Shown here: in pieces, positions 20,915 through 31,897 of the stretch | Position numbering within the stretch: the stretch's first letter is position 1 | How the letters are laid out: every line of letters begins with the position of its first letter | NCBI GenBank assembly: GCA_020310875.1 | Contig: CM035407.1 | Span: 89,848,632-89,912,631 of the forward strand | Source: Ceratopteris richardii | Lineage: Eukaryota; Streptophyta; Polypodiopsida; Polypodiales; Pteridaceae | Length of the DNA stretch: 64,000 nucleotides | Reading direction: 5' to 3' | Notes under the pieces: generated by a model | Told to the model about the DNA's origin: nothing | Database searches by the model: none | The model's input: only the letters and a program-made list of their open reading frames with translations | Made by a program: the position numbers and the translations under genes

Positions 20915-20945
20915 ACGGCCCTTTTTGGGCCGTTTTTTGCCCTAA
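20915..20945 (-). repeat. Right terminal inverted repeat
   Basis: The reverse complement begins TTAGGGCAAAAAACGGCC and matches the left TIR. This end also contains a small perfect hairpin, ACGGCCC-TTTTT-GGGCCGT at 20915-20933, which the left end has only imperfectly. Confidence 0.85.
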
Positions 20946-21279
20946 TGGAATAAGTCTATCAATGCAGTAAATTGACCACTATATAGTTGACAAAACCAAA
21001 AATCTAGAAAGATTTTGCCAGAGTATCCTCTGCAAAATGAGCGTATGACCTGTGTCAAACTATCATAAAACTTTTAAGTACTGACATGTTTACCTGCATA
21101 GTGAATCACTGACTCCACTATATATAATCTGTTACCCAATAGAATCCAACTAGGCTTATCGAGCACCTATGAACAAGTATCATATATCTCTTGTGGCGAG
21201 GCTGGGTAAGTCTTCCACCTACATCACCAAAGAGACCTCGACATTTGGGTGTCTCCCAGCTAGGAAAACCTCACCACGA
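20946..21279 (-). other. Probable leader or LTR remnant of copia-1
   Basis: This non-coding stretch lies between the right TIR and the point where similarity to the 55.8-56.2 kb LTR begins. By position it should be the 5' part (minus sense) of copia-1. I found no second copy in the window and no clear primer-binding site, so the label is positional. Confidence 0.3.
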
Positions 21280-21633
21280 CTGTTGGACACTTTCCCAAGG
21301 GTGATCACATGCCTTTTAATTTCCCAAGGTCTATCACATGCCTTCTAAATCAAATGAGGATTCTTCTCTCACGTACACACAAGGTGGCTCCTAGAGAAGC
21401 TTCTCCCAAGACTAAGGTTCCCACACCTTAGGATAAATCAAGCCTAAGGTTCTAACCATTCAATTGGGAGCTCATATGAATAAATACCTCAAGGGTTAAA
21501 TCCAAGAGTTTCACCCAAAGGTTCAAGGCATGTTCCAAGGGTAATTCAAGGCCTAGACCAAGGCAAACATACATCATATTCTAACCTTTAGAATCCATAT
21601 GTTTAACCTTCTGATTCCATGAATTATACAACA
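21280..21633 (-). repeat. Left (3') LTR fragment of outer gypsy-2
   Basis: Close match to about 55826-56173, ending in GAATTATACAACA. The other LTR's lower part is missing here, replaced at about 21280 by unrelated DNA. On the minus strand it follows a polypurine tract (21634-21647) and a decayed polyprotein end. Confidence 0.75.
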
Positions 21634-21857
21634 TTCTTCCCCCCTTTAACATTTTTGTCCTCAAAAATGCATGTAGGTATAATATGTGAAGTATTCCCCC
21701 ATGCACCATGATCTTTACTCTGAGCATGGTCATCTCTCTCTTTAGATTCATTTCGAGAAATCAGATAAAGGCTAATCCCTACCTCAGTCTAAAAGGAAAA
21801 GAATCAAAATCCCTACCCAAATCACTTTCTCTTAGTCCATCCGAATGTACATGCATG
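21634..21857 (-). pseudogene. Gypsy-2 polypurine tract and 3' end of its pol
   Basis: On the minus strand, a FEDKN-like polyprotein tail is followed by AAAGGGGGGAAGAA, the usual arrangement at the 3' end of plant Ty3 elements, and then by the LTR. The body is cut at 21857 by insertion of gypsy-1. Confidence 0.55.
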
Positions 21858-22491
21858 TGTAGCTCAGTGATGAGTAGCACCTCCTTTAATGTCAATCCCG
21901 GAAGACGTGAGGATGATATGAAGACCTCGAACAAGTGATGGCAGAAGTGCGTGAGTGAGAAGCAGACTAACGTGCACACACATACACACACACACGCGCA
22001 CACATGGTAAGACAAAGAGAAGACAATGGAGTTCTTTAGATTACTTCCCAACTGCTCTTTCAAGTTCAAATCTATTACAATCTAACCTCAAAAATGAGCT
22101 CTCTAGCTCTATTTATAGTTTTTGACTAGCTTTTGGCCCTGTCCAGACCTAGTGTCCGGCCTAGTTAAAAATTAGGTTCTAGGGCCTATTTGGAGGCTCC
22201 AACAGAGTCTAAAAATAATGAAAATTGGTATGATGATACTTCTAATACTCCTCAAGCTCGAGGACTCCTCGACTTGCACAAAATGGAGTTACAAAAAGGT
22301 GAAATGGTATTTACAATGATTTGTAGTGATGAGAATCACTATTATGAAGATGTTGTTTTGGAAAGATTTGAACGGCCTACTTGCCAGATCTTCGTTGACT
22401 ACTTAGCCTGCTTGTGCCTTCCCTCCACTCTAGCTCCCTTCTTTGGCTTCCTTGTCTTGTGAGTCCTTTGGTGCCTTGACTGCTACTGCCA
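21858..22491 (-). repeat. Gypsy-1 3' LTR
   Basis: Pairs with 50122-50756 over its whole length with few differences. Termini TGTAGC..CTGCCA on the plus strand. Contains a CACACA tract whose length differs between the LTRs. Confidence 0.85.
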
Positions 22492-22508
22492 ACCCCGCCC
22501 CCTCTCTC
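22492..22508 (-). other. Gypsy-1 polypurine tract
   Basis: Minus strand GAGAGAGGGGGCGGGGTT, immediately before the 3' LTR. Confidence 0.6.
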
Positions 22509-22618
22509 GCGTCTGTCGTCTCTGACAGACCCTTGTCGAGCTGAGCGTTGGACATAGTATTGAACCACATCTAAAGCAAGGTGGTGTTCTTCTAGTCGCA
22601 GCCCCCGTGCTAGGTCTG

Positions 22619-25600
22619 TTAACAATGCATCCCAATCGAGTGGACCGAAACGTCTGGATGTGGTACCCGCAATTGATCTGAGTTGATGGTCCTCTCCACA
22701 CCGAATAGTTGGAGGAGATGTGAGGGCCTGGGTATGAATATTTCTGAGTGATATTCCCAGAACCCTATGATGAACATCTCCTCGAAGGTCTGCTTGAAGC
22801 AAGCTGGGAGGTATTTTATTCTTGCGTGCCAGGCATATATTACCTTTATTGAGGGAGTGGTGCTCATGTCATATACCAGGTCTAGGTTGCCTGTAGTGAA
22901 GCCAACTCCTAAGAAATGGGGGTCTTTGATGTTTTTGAATGTTTTGAATGTGATCAGCATTAATTCAAAGATCTTCATGCACATCTGTGCCATCACATCA
23001 GGGGTGTTCCGTAGTCGAAGGCTCTAGTGATGGATTGTAGAAATCATGTAAGCAACGGTGGGAGGTCCTTGAGGAGGTTCTAGATAGACATAATTTAACC
23101 ACTTGGCACAGCCTTTGACGTTTTTGAGAGCAATGGTAAACTCTGGCCAGGTGCATCTACGGAGGACTGGAACGTAACAGGGGTTGTATTTGATAAATAA
23201 CGGCATGTTATTCCAGGTTCAAACCATCTTCGGATAAGTTTCTAAGAGTCGTATCCGCTAGGTTGGTTGATCAATTGATCCTTTTTTAGCACTTTCAGGG
23301 ATATCATCAGGGCGAAATTGTGTGGCGAAAGTCGGGGCTTTGCCACATCATTGTTGAATCTCCGCATTGTAGTCGGCCAGGAGTATACAATATGGCACAT
23401 ACTGATCATCATTGGTGCCTATCCATTTGTGATGAGACATGCTTCGAAAATATTCTGATTTGATAATGGTGTCTTCAATCTTACTCATGGATTGAATCTG
23501 GATTGCTACTCGATCTTCATGTGTATTGGCTGTTTTTTCGAGTTTCTGCATCCATTCTGAGACTTCTACCTCTAGTGTGTCCAATCCCTCAGCGGTTTGT
23601 TGCCCACCTGGCATTGGCATAGGGACATATGGCTCTTCATAGGACTCATCCACTTCGATGGGTACCAATTCTTCTAGTTCTGGCTCGATGACTGGGGAGG
23701 GTTGTCTTTCATGCTCAAGTAGCTTCTTTTGCAATTCTTCCACCTGCTCCTTTAAGGCATTTAGCTCTTCTGAAGTCGTTGTCTCTATGACCTTGGGTTG
23801 TCCATCATGTTCCTTGAGCTGTCGGCATAGTGCATCTCGTTCCTTTTCTATATCATCATGTGCCTCTAGTAAATCAGCATAGCTTTCTAGGATTGTCTTC
23901 ATTGTATCAAAGGGGACTACTTTAAACCGTTCTGGGTCGATCTCGTGGGGGGAGCCTTCCATTGCGGCTTCTAGGTTTTCTTAGTTTTGCTTTTGTAGAC
24001 GCTTGTTCTCTTCAAGGGTGGTAGCCATGTGTTTTCTGAGTAGGGTCAAATTACGCCGGACTCGTAGATTATCTGTTTGGTAGACTTCAAGTAAAGCTTC
24101 AAGTTGTTTGACGCCTCGCAATTGTGATGGTTGGGGTGTCTCCAGGAGGGTTTGATGGGCCTATTCAAGTGTGGTATAGCATTGATTGAGGTCAGCATTT
24201 TCGTTTTCTATAGTTGTAAGCCGCCTTTGTAGTTGTTGGTGATTCGTATTTAGCTGACGATGATGGTCTTCGAGAGCCTAGTACTCACTTTTTAGTTGGT
24301 ACACACATTGATGTATCATTGAAAACACATTATTTACATTAAAGAATGCAGGGAAAGGAGAGGATGCAAGAGGAATGGGGAAGGGAAAGGGAGTCGTGAA
24401 TGATGTGGAGTCAAGTGGTGAGGTGGGTGGAGGGGGTATGGGAGATTGAGGCTGGGTGGGGGGAGGGAGTGGTGCTGTGGCTGGTGATGTTTCCATGGTG
24501 TCAAACGTGTGTGTGACTGTGTAGATGGGGACAGTGGGTGGGGTGGATGTGATGTTCGTGAATAGTGTTGTGAAGCTGGGCATGGTAACTCCTCCAAATT
24601 GGATGCCGGGAGAGAGAGGAATTCCCATGACATATGTGGTAATGGTGGAAGTGGGGGTGGTAGTGCCATGTGGTGAAGTGAGTTGTGTAGTGAGAGGTGA
24701 GGGGTGTGGTGAGAGTGGTTCCGCGTGGTGTTCTTTTGTTTGGTATTATCTCCTCGTTCTGATTCATTGATGTGAATTTGCTTGCCGAATCGCATGGGGC
24801 GGGTAGGCACTCATTTCTCAAAGCGATGAATATAAGCCATAGCTGTATGAATGGCTTCATCTAAGCCTACCGCGTCTGCGTGCAGGTTCATTGATTCAAT
24901 AAACATGTCATCCACGCCTTCCTCGGCTAACATTTGGCTCATGAGAACCTTTCCTGTCTCGAGCAATAGTTTGTGTTGTTCTTGGACTCGCTTCATGGTT
25001 TCATACAATCTTTTTATTTAGGACGAGTAGGCTGGGGCACTTGTTAGTTCTGAAATTTCATCATATTCTTGATCATGTTCCTCGTTTGCTTCTTCTTCTT
25101 CTGTCTCTTCTTCATCCTCTTCTACTTCTACTACTTCCAGTTGGGTCAGGGCTAAAGTTGTAGCAGTAGGTTGTGGTCCTTGGGTCTGTTCTCCTTCTGT
25201 CTCCAGGTTAGACTCATTAATCATGCGGGTGATTTCTTCATTTGTCAAATCGGCTAGGGTGTAGCCTTGTGCGAACTCCAAGTCCGATGGAATCGGAGGG
25301 AACACCAGATTGGGTCCTTCTGCACTTGGTCTGGGTAGGCAAATAGTAAATGGTCGGACACGTTGCGTTTGTGGAGGGGTCACCTCTGGTGTGGTGGTGG
25401 CTCCCCTCGCTTCGGCACACGGTAATTGCACTCCTCCTCTCATTTTCTTCGATGGAGGACCCGCCGTTGATAACCGTCTTTGGAATTCTTGGGCCCTAGA
25501 CCATACTAGTGCTCTTTGAATGGGCATGTCGTAAGCTAAGCACCTATAAATTATTTTTGTTAGAGCACAACATCCATGAAGGACATTCTTCTGTTTCTTA

Positions 25601-26406
25601 TTCCATCATTGATGGGCTAGGTGGATTTGATCGATGATCGAGTGTGGCAGATTGATGGTGAGATTCTCTGTCTCTGCCAAGTACAAGCTGAACCGGATCT
25701 TTTTTGGTGGCATTGTGAAGCGTTCTTGGGCGGGGAAAGCGAAGTGCTGCATGATCATTCGTAGGTGGAGAGCGATGGTTGGTGTCATTGCTACCATGTC
25801 CTTCAATTTGTTGAGATCCTTGTGCTTCATCCTACCTGGAATCATTGTTTCTTTCTCAGTGGGAATATGCATACCTTGCATGTTCAATGCTTCTCGTACT
25901 AGGTTGAGGGTCAGTTTGAATCTTTTGAGCTCGTGGCCTGGTGTCAATGAGGGTAGCACGAAGGTACTATCGCCTCCTTTAGCCCTGCTAGGAATGATGG
26001 TACTGATAAGGTAGGAGCAACGGAGGAAATCTGGCTTAGGTAAATGTGCTCGGAAATAGCCATCCAAGCCCCCTTTGGTCCATACCAATCGCATTACTTC
26101 TGCTTTCTGATACTGCTCAAATTCGCGGGTAAAGAAATGATATCATCCCCATTTGCCATTAAACTCAAGTTCTGCCTCCCAAAAGTAGGTGCCATCCCCC
26201 AATGGCCCTACGACATCACTGAACCAATGTGCGTGTTTCCCCACTTGAGAAGTCTGCCGTTGAGGCGGGTCTTGAATAGGAAGCACATGCACAACTCTAA
26301 GTTCTTGAGGTCTCTCAGTGAGTTGTGGTTCCAGAAGGAGGGTTTCAATGTCCACTATCTGGGCGCTAGACCCTGCCTGGGAACTGGTGCCTCCGGTTTC
26401 TGCCAT
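22619..26406 (-). pseudogene. Gypsy-1 extra coding region downstream of integrase
   Basis: A series of collinear minus-strand frames, interrupted by stops and shifts, runs 26406-26143, 26094-25606, 25527-25018, 25008-24811, ~24810-24278, 23962-23348, 23206-23024 and 22996-22619. Visible pieces: a globular part with SLTPGHELKRFKLTLNLVREAL; an acidic stretch of Glu/Asp repeats near 25080; a proline-rich segment near 24400; and a coiled coil (SEELNALKEQVEELQKKLLEHE region near 23750). I recognise no known domain and see no signal peptide or clear membrane helix that would suggest an envelope. Plant Tat and Athila elements also carry extra ORFs here; any homology to those is unproven. Confidence 0.6.
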
Positions 26407-26606
26407 GTTACAGCTTGCTTGCTAGTTTTGTGAGAATATAGAAGCATGCGTTAACATTGTAAAGGACAAGGTAGAACAATTTTTGTCCCTGTTACAACAT
26501 TAACATGAGGTGAATGATGAGTTAGTCGATCGGTGAGTGCTCGATGATTGTGTATGTTGTTCGTCCTATGAGCTAAGTGAAAAGATGCAGTGTGAGAATG
26601 ATGCAG

Positions 26607-27272
26607 TTAATAGGTGGGGATGAATGTACAAATGGGATCAGGGGGTTTATTACAAGCTTTGGGTTGCCAAACGCAGTGGATGGGTTTTGGTTTTGATTTT
26701 GTGGAAACTTTGGAGGGCTTTATAAGAGTGTCCACTTGGAAATGAGGCTTTTTAGGAACCCATTTGCAAGTGATTTTGCTCGTGTTCATGGGCAAATATG
26801 TATTTGTGTGTATCAAATAAAAGGGGGCTTCGGCGGTTGGAGTGAGTGAACCATGTCGTGCATGGTGTGATCTGTGTGTAGCTACTTGAGCCCGCAAGCA
26901 AGCCTTAGGCACCCAAATTTGTCTGGATTGTGGGTCAACCTTCATCGACTTCTTGGGTACCCAGATAGATTTTACTTTTACAGAAGAATTCTTGGAGGAC
27001 TTCTTATTAGTGTCTTGTCGTTGATCACTAATAGGAAGTTGAGCTAGTTGTTGTGGCTTGACCGTAATAGGATGCTCTCCTCTCTGCATCCACACTTGTT
27101 TCGATGGCTGAGACACCTTGCTTCGTAAGTTCTTTTGGCTTCCATTATAGGTCATCTGCTTCTTCTGTTTTTTATCCACCTTTGGTTGCCGCTTCCCGAT
27201 GGCCTTTGGAAAAGAAGGGAGTTTCTTCATACCCTTCCCGTCTTTGTTGAGATAATCATCCCTCTGCATCAC
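26607..27272 (-). CDS. Gypsy-1 basic protein segment with WVPK repeats
   Basis: The 221 residues, very rich in Lys, Ser, Gln and Pro, contain four spaced copies of a short motif: IWVPKKS, IWVPKAC, KWVPKKP and VWQPKAC. It follows the second retropepsin-like domain in the same direction and may be the continuation of that frame. The composition suggests an RNA- or DNA-binding linker; function unknown. No conserved enzyme motif is visible. Confidence 0.5.
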   Translation of the reverse strand: MMQRDDYLNKDGKGMKKLPSFPKAIGKRQPKVDKKQKKQMTYNGSQKNLRSKVSQPSKQVWMQRGEHPITVKPQQLAQLPISDQRQDTNKKSSKNSSVKVKSIWVPKKSMKVDPQSRQIWVPKACLRAQVATHRSHHARHGSLTPTAEAPFYLIHTNTYLPMNTSKITCKWVPKKPHFQVDTLIKPSKVSTKSKPKPIHCVWQPKACNKPPDPICTFIPTY

Positions 27273-28075
27273 ATAGTTTTGGACAAGAATAGCATGGTCA
27301 TCTTCATGTGTACTCCTGGAAGGACCAGGAGCGTGTGCCTTCCTAGTTCCTTGAGTGCTCCATTATCTAACTCAACTGTAATGCGACTTTGATTTACCCA
27401 TACCTGAAGAAGTCCACTTCTTAGGTTTAGGTTGACTGCATGATCATAGATCCAGTCTTGACCCAAGATAAGAGGCTCAGTGAGATCCTTGTCTTGACAT
27501 ACTAGCACTTTAATTGTCGTTAGCACATCTTAAAAGTAGAGGGGAAGTTCCACCTCGCTCATACAAGGGGTTTCCACACCTCCCAACCCTATGAGATAGG
27601 CTTTTATAGGATTGACACTCAAGTTCAACTCTTGACAGTAAGAAAGTTTAACAGCGCTAGTGGCTGCTCCTGAGTCAATCAAGGCTCTTATAGTCCTTGC
27701 ACTCGTTCCTTGTCCTATCTCTAAAGTCACAAAAGGACGTCGATCAATTATTCTATGAGAGCTAATACCTGAAACCTCACACATAGCCATGTGATATCCT
27801 GGTTGCGCATAGTCATCTGTCCTAAGCTGATCTCTACCCTGTCTTCTCAATTTCATCTTTTTGATGCGTTCCAAAGCTTCTGCTTGTGCCTCTTCTCGAA
27901 TTCGTTTTTCTTCTTCCTTGCGTTTCTTGGCGGTGTTGAGTCTATTTAGCATCTCTTTAGTCAGGGGTTCTTGATATAACTTGACTCTACATCGGCTTAT
28001 GTAATTAGGAAGAATATCGCCTTCTAAAGTGGCTAGTTGTACTGCTCCACTAGTTGAAATCCTATTGATGATCAT
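27269..28075 (-). pseudogene. Gypsy-1 second retropepsin-like domain
   Basis: After a basic, Lys/Glu-rich helical stretch, the minus frame 28075-27530 contains RALIDSGAATSAVK, a retropepsin active-site motif (D-S-G). The next frame (27526-27269) contains PLILGQDWIYDH, the matching second retropepsin motif (ILGxDW). Spacing is about that of one protease monomer. A single stop at about 27527-27529 separates them. This is distinct from the protease at 31.9-32.5 kb, so the element encodes two retropepsin-like domains, one on each side of RT-integrase. Confidence 0.65.
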
Positions 28076-28164
28076 GGGTCCATAACCACGCTTCTATAAT
28101 TTTCTCGCATGTTGCTTCAACGTGTAGACTAAAACTAGGTCTCCGGCTTTCAAGCCCTTATCCT

Positions 28165-29322
28165 TCACATGGGCATCAAAGTATGCCTTCTGTCGTTTCT
28201 TAGCTGCATATATCCCTGCGGCAACCTCAGTCTTGTTTCTCCTAATCGCTCAAGGTCAAAGATTCTAGAGGAGAGCTCATGGCCTATCCAATCATGCTCT
28301 TGTGCTAATTTCAATGTAGGTACTAAGAAGTCCAATCGTAGCACTGCATTTTGGCCAAACACCATCTAAAAGGGTGTGGCTTGGAGTACCGTTTTATAGG
28401 CAACTCTGTATGCCCAAACAACATGGTGTAACTGTTTGTACCAATCAGAGCGTTTATTACTCAATAATTTTGTCAATACATTGCATAGAATCTTATTTGT
28501 GCTTTTGGCTTGCCCATTAGCTTGTGGATGATAGGGGGTAGACTTCTTGTGTATCACCAAGAACTCTTGGAGGAGGTTTTCAAGAACTTCATTCAAGAAG
28601 TGAGTGCCTCTATCACTAACTAGCTCTATAGGTAGCCCGTATCTAGTGAACACATTCTCAAATAAGAACTTAGCTGTGGTTTGAGCATCGTTCTTTGTGG
28701 TGGCTTTTAACTCTACCCACTTTGTTAAATAGTCTGTGGCCACAATGTGATATTCAGCATGTGAACCTTTAGCTGGTCGATTAATAGGACCTACAAAGTC
28801 TATTCCCCACTTAGTGAATGCTCGTCCACCCATCATAGGTTTCAAAGGTATCTCATCTTTACGTATAGGATACTGAGTTCGCTGACAGATGTCACACTTC
28901 TTCACAGAAGTATGTGCATCCATGTGAAGGGTCGGCCACCATAATCCTGCAAATAGGATTGCCTTGATCACCCGATCTGGTCCAAAGTGTCCTCCTGCTA
29001 CACCCTGGTGAGCAGTTTCCAAGATCTTAAGATGCTCGCTCTCATGGACACATAGCCTCAGGTAACCATCTTTACCTCACTTTTATAAATTATCACCAAT
29101 AAGAGAGTAGTCTAGGGCTTCTTGTTCTAAACTTCTTTGCCTCGTCAAGGTCATATCTTGAGGGAATGTTTTCATCCTCAAGAAGGCTACTAGTGGTTCA
29201 CTCCAATCTAGCACTAGAGACACTTGATAAAGAGTAGCGTGCTCCACAGGTGGTCTAACACTACAGACTGGGCATTCCTTACACATCTTATGGAGATCTG
29301 CTTCCATGTTCGGCCAATGCAC
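28165..29322 (-). pseudogene. Gypsy-1 integrase
   Basis: Frame 29322-29083 has an extra zinc-finger-like piece (CKECPVCSVR). Frame 29022-28366 starts with the HHCC part (HQGVAGGHFG..CDICQR) and the integrase core with the D motifs GIDFVGPI and SDRGTHF. The third catalytic position reads NGQAKSTNK, Lys where the DDE glutamate is expected. Frame 28365-28165 is the C-terminal region (LDFLVPTLKLAQEHDW). The Lys substitution and stops imply an inactive enzyme. Confidence 0.85.
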
Positions 29323-29340
29323 TCTGAGTCTCCTAAGTGT

Positions 29341-30126
29341 CTATAGGGTTCGTTGCCTTGAGTAATGTTGCTCTAATGCACCTACATGTGCTAATTGCAA
29401 CCATTTTGTGTACTTGTCCTCTTCCACACAACAAGCCAATATCCCTTGATTTGTTTGTTTGTACATGCTTCCTGCCATGATATGGTACTTTTGGGCTTTT
29501 AGTATCTCTCTATCTTGAGTGTTTATGACTCGATGGTTAGGCCCGTATGTCAATACTGGCACTAATGGCTTAGCCCACTGAGGTACAACTTCCAAATTAA
29601 ACAGGTAAGCATCACGAAGATCATCTGATACTCCTTGTGGGGCTTCTGTAGACGTAAGTCTAGAGAGATGGTCTGCTCTCAGGTGAGTCTTTCCTTTCCT
29701 CACCACAACCTCAAAGTCGTATTCCATTAACAAGAGAAACCATCTTACTAATCTACCTGTATTGCAAGGCTTGTTTACCAAGTACAACAGTGCTTGATGA
29801 TCAGTAAAAAATTTAAACTTATTTGCAAGCAAATAGTGTCTAAACTTTTGAACTGCATATACCATGCCTAATGCCTCTCGTTTAGTGGTGCTATAATTTC
29901 GTTCAGCTACATTCAACTGTCTACTGGCATAAGCAATTGGAAGATCCATATTACTTTTGCCCGTAGGTTGTGCAAGCACACATCCAATAGCATAATTGGA
30001 TGCATCCACATGAACATGGAAGGGCTTATTCCAATCTGGTGTGTTCAAGATTGGTGCTGAACTCAATCTCCTTTTGAGCTCATTGAAAGAGTCCTCACAT
30101 TCATTAGTCCAGTCAAAGTTGGTCAA
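29341..30126 (-). CDS. Gypsy-1 RNase H domain
   Basis: The 261 residues begin with the RT thumb/connection (FDWTNECEDSFNELKRRL) and then the RNase H signature blocks: HVDASNYAIGCVLAQ, YASRQLNVAERNYSTTKREAL, FRHYLLANKFKFFTDHQALLYL and RADHLSRL. The catalytic D, E and D are present. This piece is open but its flanking pol frames are broken. Confidence 0.85.
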   Translation of the reverse strand: MTNFDWTNECEDSFNELKRRLSSAPILNTPDWNKPFHVHVDASNYAIGCVLAQPTGKSNMDLPIAYASRQLNVAERNYSTTKREALGMVYAVQKFRHYLLANKFKFFTDHQALLYLVNKPCNTGRLVRWFLLLMEYDFEVVVRKGKTHLRADHLSRLTSTEAPQGVSDDLRDAYLFNLEVVPQWAKPLVPVLTYGPNHRVINTQDREILKAQKYHIMAGSMYKQTNQGILACCVEEDKYTKWLQLAHVGALEQHYSRQRTL

Positions 30127-30405
30127 AAGTCCCTACAGTGGCTTGGCAATGATGGTGTACATGTGTATAAAGCGTCGTTAATAGCCACAATGCCCCATGA
30201 AAGCTTGTACTTCCTTGACATTCTTTGGCCTAGGTAACTCTGCTATGGCTCTTACTTTTTCCTCGTCCATAGATATGCCATTCTTTGACACTATGTGTCC
30301 TAGAATCTTGCCTTGCCTGACCATGAAAACACACTTTTCTGGGTTCAGGCAGACTTGATATTCTCTACATTTGTCAAAGATTTGTGTAAGTTCAGGTATA
30401 TATGT

Positions 30406-30834
30406 CTATCTAATGTTAGAATGAGCACAAAGAGCATCCACATATACCTCTAAGTTCTTCCTCAAGAACTCTTTAAATACATGGCACATCAATCTGTGGA
30501 AGGTTGAAGGAGCATTGGTAAGCCCAAATGGCATTACCCTAAAGGCAAATATGCTCCATTCTGTGGCAAAAGCAGTCTTATGCTGGTCCTTGGGAGCAAT
30601 GGCTACCTGGTTGTAGCCAGAAAATCCGTCAAGGAAACTGTATACTTCCTTGCCTGCTACTCTTTCTAAGAGATGTTCCGTGATAGGAAGCGGATAATTA
30701 TCTCGAATGGTGGCTGCATTAACCTTCTTCAAGTTGATGCATACACGTAGCTTTCCATTCTTCTTGGGCACAACTACGATGGGGGATACCCACTCAGTGT
30801 GCTCAATTTCATAGATGAATCCAGCTTCAACCAA
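30406..30834 (-). pseudogene. Gypsy-1 reverse transcriptase
   Basis: The 142 residues cover the fingers and palm: GFIYEIEHTEWVSPIVVVPKK, LRVCINLKKVNAATIRDNYPLP and FAFRVMPFGLTNAPSTF. The polymerase signature reads YVDA instead of YVDD, removing one catalytic aspartate. The frame is lost soon after. 30885-31248 upstream encodes the usual linker with ECRDVFAWSYKDLKGVD. Confidence 0.85.
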
Positions 30835-30891
30835 GCGATCTATCTCTTCTTTGATCTTGGCAGCATAATTATCGTTGTATGTGTATGGCTT

Positions 30892-31714
30892 TTACTTAGA
30901 AGGTTTGGCATCAGAGGTCATGGGGATAGTGTGTGAGCATATGTCATGGTCTACACCTTTCAAGTCCTTGTAACTCCAAGCAAATACATCTCTGCATTCT
31001 CTTAGCAAGGCTATCAACTCATACTCCTCTTCTTTCTTCAGGTCATGCCCTATGTAAGTGCATCTTTCTTCTCCTTCTTCCATGGCTACCACTATTTTCT
31101 TGGTGGTTTCTTTGTTATCATAGGCCTCTCCTGATTGAGCCTCACGTTTAGGCATTCTTACCATATTTCTTAAAATTTTCAGGGACCTCAAACAAATATT
31201 CTTCCTCCTTAGGTGCGACTTCTCTCTTCTTTCTTTTCTTTCCTTCATCCTTAGGGGTCATTTGTGTGGTTAACCTTACATCATTTGTGAGCTCTCCATG
31301 TCTCTGAGGGTGAGCTTCAACTTCATAGAAGTATTCCTCATCTGATGCAAATGGTGGGTCCATAATGATTGACTCTAGATCGGAGTCACTTGCATCCTTA
31401 AATGCATCAAGGCTAGGTTCACATTCTTCCAGAACCGAATCTCCCATGATTGGCTCTATGGAGAAGATTGAAATGTCATAGCCATCCTCATAACAATGGG
31501 GTGTCCATTGTTCCTCATTGATGGCTACATCCATTGTTGCTAAAATTTCTACCCAGCCGTGAGGTTCAAATTCTTCATCAGGAAATACTACAGGTGCATA
31601 GGCTGGGTCTTGAATTGATCTATGGGTTTCCTTCACACCTACCTCTCTGGCTTTTTCTCTCTTCTCTTCTTGTACTGCTACTTTACACATCCATAAATGG
31701 GTGTCTTCATGCAT
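30892..31714 (-). pseudogene. Gypsy-1 linker between protease and RT
   Basis: Two overlapping frames (31714-31148, 31248-30892), acidic then Lys/Glu-rich, end with CRDVFAWSYKDL. This motif is commonly found just before RT in plant Ty3 polyproteins. No catalytic domain is expected here. Confidence 0.6.
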
Positions 31715-31897
31715 CCATGAGGATCATGATCCCATGGAATGCACTAACTCGGTATCATCTTTAGCTCTATGGATGGGATTCCATTGGATAGGAGGGACAT
31801 CTCTATGAGAGGAATCTTTGAGATTAACCTTGGTCGTGACACCTAAGTGTTGTAGGTACAAGGAATTGGTTCCCCAATCCTGTACCACTTGCAACTG

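Larger units (their letters stand above)
8123..20945. mobile_element. 12.8-kb TIR DNA transposon with four genes (undescribed family)
   Basis: Ends: 31-bp imperfect terminal inverted repeats (27/31 identical by eye) beginning TTAGGGC. Content, left to right: gene D (+, 8566-9808), gene C (-, 11278-13039), gene B (+, 15119-17887) and gene A (-, 18190-20584). Three internal satellite arrays are built around an 18-bp-armed palindrome. The element is inserted in copia-1. No clear target-site duplication is visible next to either TIR. A second truncated copy at 58-1675 shows it is a family. The gene set (transposase-like protein plus a Ulp1-like protease) recalls large eukaryotic DNA transposons, but the H3-like domain and the internal palindrome arrays fit no family I know. 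Confidence 0.8.

Noticed and set aside
8123..20945. 5-bp or other target-site duplication around the 12.8-kb element
   Set aside because: Flanks (CCAATGCA and TGGAATAAG) do not match convincingly at any length; the small CATT/ATTC resemblance comes from the TIR edge palindrome.
24525..24770. Plus-strand ORF in the gypsy-1 3' region
   Set aside because: It is antisense to a proline-rich minus-strand coding segment and has no motif.
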